From positions 1-17,462 of the forward strand of contig JBELMB010000110.1 in the NCBI GenBank assembly GCA_042088665.1: a stretch of DNA of 17,462 nucleotides. Reading direction: 5' to 3'. The stretch's first letter is position 1, and each line of letters opens with the position of its first letter. This document shows, in pieces, positions 14,669-17,462 of this stretch. The position numbers were made by a program, and so were the translations under genes. Below the pieces are notes generated by a model. That model saw only the letters and a program-made list of their open reading frames with translations, made no database searches and was not told the origin of the DNA. Origin of the DNA: JBELMB01 sp042088665 (GTDB lineage: Bacteria > Pseudomonadota > Alphaproteobacteria > Rhodobacterales > Rhodobacteraceae).

Positions 14669-14690
14669 GATGTCTGGAAAGACGAAGGGC

Positions 14691-15185
14691 TCAGCCTTCC
14701 TGGGCAGGGGGCTGGTTGGGCAGGGGACGTGCCTTGCCGCCGTTCAGCGGATCGTCCTGACGCTGCACAGAGCCCTCGAAATGGGCACCGGATTCGATCG
14801 CGATGGTCTTGTGGATGATGTCACCCTCGACCCGCGCGGTCGCGGTCAGGCGGACCTTCAGGCCGCGTACACGGCCCACGATGCGGCCGTTCACCACGAC
14901 ATCGTCGGCGATCACTTCGCCCTTGATGGTGGCGCTTTCGCCGATGGTCAGCAGATGTGCGCGAATATCGCCTTCGACGGTGCCTTCGACCTGGATATCG
15001 CCGGTCGTCCGGATGTTGCCGGTCACATGCAGATCCGGGCTGAGAACCGATGCCGGCGGCTTGGCTTTGGGCGAGGTTGCGGGCTTGAAGTCACCGGGGG
15101 ACGGCTTGGGCGTATCTGGCATCGAAGGCTTTGCCGCGGTATCGCCACCAGGACCGGGTTCGTTGATTTTGCTCTTAGAAAACAT
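14691..15185 (-). CDS. Bactofilin family cytoskeletal protein
   Basis: Bactofilins polymerise without nucleotide into filaments that scaffold cell-wall enzymes at chosen sites. This 164-residue protein has a Pro/Lys-rich N-terminal tail (about 1-45), a right-handed beta-helix core at about 49-141 made of short G-D-I/G-x-V turns (TGNIRTTGDIQVEGTVEGDI, IKGEVIADDVVVNGRIVG), and a Pro-rich C-terminal tail, the usual bactofilin plan (PF04519). ATG at 15185 lies inside the end of the M23 peptidase gene, an 11-base overlap; AAGG precedes it by nine bases. The coupling to a membrane M23 peptidase matches the LmdC/BacA-type pairs described in alphaproteobacteria. Confidence 0.93.
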   Translation of the reverse strand: MFSKSKINEPGPGGDTAAKPSMPDTPKPSPGDFKPATSPKAKPPASVLSPDLHVTGNIRTTGDIQVEGTVEGDIRAHLLTIGESATIKGEVIADDVVVNGRIVGRVRGLKVRLTATARVEGDIIHKTIAIESGAHFEGSVQRQDDPLNGGKARPLPNQPPAQEG

Positions 15186-16491
15186 CGTTCGCTGCCTTGA
15201 TATAGATCATCGGATTGACGGGTTTACCTCCGACACGGACCTCATAGTGCAAATGGGTCCCTGTCGATCGTCCAGTGTTCCCCATATCACCGATCCTTTG
15301 CCCGCGCGAGACCCTTTGGCCGACGTTCACCCGAATTTTCGACAGGTGGGCGTAGCGGGTCTCGATGCCGAATTCATGCTGAATCTTGATCAACCGGCCA
15401 TAGCCGGAGGACCAGCCAGCGCTGACCACAACGCCATCTGCGGTAGAGTAGATCGGGGTGCCATGCGGTGCGGCGAAATCTGTGCCCGCATGCAGGCGGC
15501 CCCAACGGTAGCCAAACCCGGAGGTGAAGCGGAAGGGATCCTTGAGGGGAGAAGCGAAGGGGGCCTTCTGGGCGGCGATCCGATAAAGGTTCAGCCGGTC
15601 CATCTGGCTCAGGATACGGTTTGCGCGCAGGGTGTCGGGGGTCGGCTGGTCGCCGCCGCCACGCGTCGAGAAGCTCAGCGGCGTGAGCGGGCCACCCTGT
15701 CCGGAATACCCCTTGCGAACCTGCCCGAGGATACGGTCGGGATCCATGCCTGCGCGCTCGAACATCTTGTCCAATGGTTTCACGGAGACGGTCATGGCCT
15801 CTTCGAGCTGGCGGAAGATGCGGTCGTTCTTCTCCTCCATGAGCTCGATTTCGGACTCCATCTCGGCGGCGCGCACGAGCGCGTCATGTGCATCGGCGAT
15901 CACCTTGTCGCGCTCTTGCGCCGTACGGGCCAAGGCGTCGGACAGAATGTTGAGCGTGTTGTCGTCCTGCGCCGCGCTGGCCAGCCCGACCGCGCCGCCC
16001 TGTATTTGCTGTTCCAGAGAGGCCAGACGCTCTGACACCGCTTCGCGGTCTTTCATGGACTGGCGCAGGGTGGCCTGAATGACGTCGATCCCGGTTTCGA
16101 GTTCCCGGCGCCGGGTCTCTGAGTCGAGCAGTTCGGACTGCATCATCGAAATCTGTTTGAGCGCCGCGTTGAACCGCTCTTGCGCAGCCAGTGCCTCACC
16201 GGCGCGGGCGTCGCGCTCAGATGACAGGGCGTTCAGGCGTTGTTGGTAGGTGATCTGTTCGCGCTTGGCTTGCTCGCGGAAGTTTCCGGCGCCAATAGAA
16301 TCCATCAACAGGATTGCGGTTGCGATGGTGGTCCAGCTGATCAGCAGGACGGCGCCCAGAAACCCAACCGCTTGCGTCTCGGACTTGAGCCGGATGAAGC
16401 GAGTGTCGGTGTCTGACCGCAAGAATAGTCTGCGTTCCGGAAAGAAGTGTTCCAAGATCGCATGTATTTTGATCGCCAGACGTGTGCGCAC
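15175..16491 (-). CDS. Membrane-anchored M23 (LytM) peptidoglycan endopeptidase
   Basis: The 438-residue protein starts at GTG 16491, with AGGGA seven bases upstream; a longer in-frame ATG at 16746 would run into the next gene and add unrelated sequence. A cytoplasmic N-terminus (about 1-38) leads to one membrane helix (41-63, VGFLGAVLLISWTTIATAI), then a long periplasmic coiled coil (about 70-240). The C-terminal LytM domain (about 315-430) has all zinc and catalytic residues: His334 and Asp338 (HAGTD), His382 (YAHLS), and His413/His415 (THLHYE). It should therefore be an active D,D-endopeptidase cutting peptide crosslinks, not a degenerate EnvC-type activator. The cytoplasmic tail could contact bactofilin, whose gene overlaps the 3' end. 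Confidence 0.93.
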   Translation of the reverse strand: MRTRLAIKIHAILEHFFPERRLFLRSDTDTRFIRLKSETQAVGFLGAVLLISWTTIATAILLMDSIGAGNFREQAKREQITYQQRLNALSSERDARAGEALAAQERFNAALKQISMMQSELLDSETRRRELETGIDVIQATLRQSMKDREAVSERLASLEQQIQGGAVGLASAAQDDNTLNILSDALARTAQERDKVIADAHDALVRAAEMESEIELMEEKNDRIFRQLEEAMTVSVKPLDKMFERAGMDPDRILGQVRKGYSGQGGPLTPLSFSTRGGGDQPTPDTLRANRILSQMDRLNLYRIAAQKAPFASPLKDPFRFTSGFGYRWGRLHAGTDFAAPHGTPIYSTADGVVVSAGWSSGYGRLIKIQHEFGIETRYAHLSKIRVNVGQRVSRGQRIGDMGNTGRSTGTHLHYEVRVGGKPVNPMIYIKAANDVF

Positions 16492-16556
16492 CCTGACCGT
16501 CCCTTTTACCGTCCCCAATGTCGAAGCAGTGGTCCCCCAACCCGGCCTCGCCAACG

Positions 16557-16585
16557 GGAGTACCCATCGGTTCACGGTTTCGCAA
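16557..16585 (-). promoter_or_regulatory. Possible promoter of the M23-bactofilin operon
   Basis: On the - strand, TTGCGA (16585-16580) and TACTCC (16562-16557) are spaced by 17 bases, about 65 bases before the GTG start. The -35 is good and the -10 mediocre. The terminator just upstream makes a separate promoter necessary somewhere in 16492-16628. Confidence 0.35.
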
Positions 16586-16628
16586 TGTTTTTGCTTGTTC
16601 GTTTCGTGCCCACAGGCGGCTTGTGGCC

Positions 16629-16648
16629 AAAACGGCGAAAATTCGCCG
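16629..16648 (-). terminator. Intrinsic terminator after the DUF455 gene
   Basis: CGGCGA 16633-16638 pairs with TCGCCG 16643-16648 around an AT-only loop, and the - strand then reads four T residues (16632-16629). It begins four bases past the DUF455 stop. The stem is short, so efficiency may be moderate. Confidence 0.6.
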
Positions 16649-16651
16649 ATT

Positions 16652-17462
16652 CTAGCGGGGGCCCTTGGGGGAGCGCTTTGGCGTCTCGTCCGCGAGCGGC
16701 CAGTAGAAGTCGGGGGGAATGCCGGCCTCGGCTCTTTTCTCTTCATTGAAAGGGGGTTTCAGCGCGCCCTTGAAGTATTTTCTGACCAGCGAGTGAAAGA
16801 TTTCCTTGGGGTCGAGATCGTGCCGCCCGCACAGGAAGTGAAACCATTTCGACCCATAGGCGACATGGCTGACCTCTTCGGCATAGATGACATTCAGGGC
16901 TGCGACAGCCTGATCCGCCTTGGCCTTGCGAAAGATTTCGATCATGCCCGGGGTGACATCGAGCCCGCGGGCTTCGAGCACCATGGGAACAACGGCCAGA
17001 CGACCCATGAAGTCGTCCACCGTGTCTTCGGCGGCGCGCCACATGCCGGCGTGGGCGGGCATGGCGCCGTAGTGGGATCCCGCGGCTTCGAGACAATCGC
17101 ACATCAAGTTGAAATGTTTCGATTCCTCGTCGGCAGCCTTGACCCAGTCGTCGTAGAAGCCCGGCGGCATTGCGACATGGGCAAAGCGCGGGATGATGTC
17201 CCAATGCAGGTCGACGGCGTTCAACTCGATATGGGCGACCGCATGCAGCAGCGCAATGCGCCCCTGCGGCGAGCCCGGCTTGCGTTTTGGGACCTCGCGC
17301 GGGTCCAGCAGGGCCGGGGCCTCGGGGCGCGCGGGGCGCAGGGGCGGATCTGCCCGTCCGACCGGCAAGGGGTCTCCCGCTGCTCGGGCGGCCTGCCATT
17401 GGGCGGCATAAGCGCGAGACTTGGCGGTTTTTTGCCGCCCGTCTGCCGTGGTCAGAACGTCG
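16652..17462 (-). CDS. Ferritin-like DUF455 family protein (5' end outside window)
   Basis: The reading frame is open to the right edge: upstream of a TTG at 17368 it continues in frame (TADGRQKTAKSRAYAAQWQA), so the true start lies outside and about 270 residues are seen here. The helical part carries HIELNAVDLHWD, DEESKHFNLM and AEEVSHVAYGSKWF. The Glu residues and two ExxH motifs are arranged like the dinuclear metal site of ferritin-like four-helix bundles, which defines the DUF455 family (PF04305). Reaction and substrate are unknown. The C-terminus (FYWPLADE and a Lys/Arg-Pro tail) ends at TAG 16652-16654 and is followed at once by a terminator, so it is a separate transcript from the M23-bactofilin pair. 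Confidence 0.88.
   Translation of the reverse strand, partial: DVLTTADGRQKTAKSRAYAAQWQAARAAGDPLPVGRADPPLRPARPEAPALLDPREVPKRKPGSPQGRIALLHAVAHIELNAVDLHWDIIPRFAHVAMPPGFYDDWVKAADEESKHFNLMCDCLEAAGSHYGAMPAHAGMWRAAEDTVDDFMGRLAVVPMVLEARGLDVTPGMIEIFRKAKADQAVAALNVIYAEEVSHVAYGSKWFHFLCGRHDLDPKEIFHSLVRKYFKGALKPPFNEEKRAEAGIPPDFYWPLADETPKRSPKGPR

Noticed and set aside
16492..16746. N-terminal extension of the M23 peptidase to an ATG at 16746
   Set aside because: It would overlap the DUF455 gene and its terminator; the GTG at 16491 has a ribosome site and begins the sequence that looks like family.

Overview
The window reads as chromosomal DNA of an alphaproteobacterium of the Rhodobacteraceae/Roseobacter type. 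The basis is high-GC coding sequence, the neighbouring cysS and cimA genes, family resemblance of the proteins, and an M23 peptidase-bactofilin pair. This placement is inferred from protein character, not from a database search. I see no rRNA, tRNA, CRISPR array, transposase or phage gene, so most of the window looks like ordinary core genome with one accessory-looking block (about 9.4-13.6 kb).

Layout: (1) 1-339 is the leader region of cysS. It holds a possible 13-codon leader peptide with two adjacent Cys codons and alternative hairpins. (2) 340-1722 is cysteinyl-tRNA synthetase. (3) 1723-2053 is a non-coding spacer rich in palindromes, including a perfect 17-bp inverted repeat. (4) 2054-5162 is a tightly packed + strand operon: (R)-citramalate synthase (isoleucine precursor), a class I SAM methyltransferase, and a squalene/phytoene-synthase-fold protein that lacks the usual catalytic aspartates. 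(5) 5295-6512 is a convergent MFS transporter on the - strand. (6) 6715-8545 is a + strand operon with ATGA overlaps: CobK-like precorrin-6A reductase, AlkA-type DNA glycosylase and a small exported protein. An alpha/beta-hydrolase carboxylesterase follows at 8629-9294.

(7) 9411-13642 is the most unusual part. Two tandem paralogues encode exported trypsin-like serine proteases with nearly identical protease domains, each behind a similar extended -10 promoter. The first carries a coiled coil and two PDZ domains; the second carries a coiled coil and eight near-identical 42-residue WD40 blades. The blades differ mainly at the loop and strand positions expected on the binding face of the propeller. 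The array also carries the trace of a two-blade (252-bp) duplication. A plausible reading is a pair of envelope proteases that share one catalytic module but have exchanged recognition modules, one of them fast-evolving.

(8) 13822-14507 is an HNH endonuclease with a good promoter. (9) The - strand from 17462 to 14643 carries a DUF455 ferritin-like gene (5' end outside the window) with its terminator, then an M23 peptidase overlapping a bactofilin gene by 11 nt and closed by a strong intrinsic terminator. The M23/bactofilin pair probably links a cytoskeletal scaffold to local peptidoglycan cutting.
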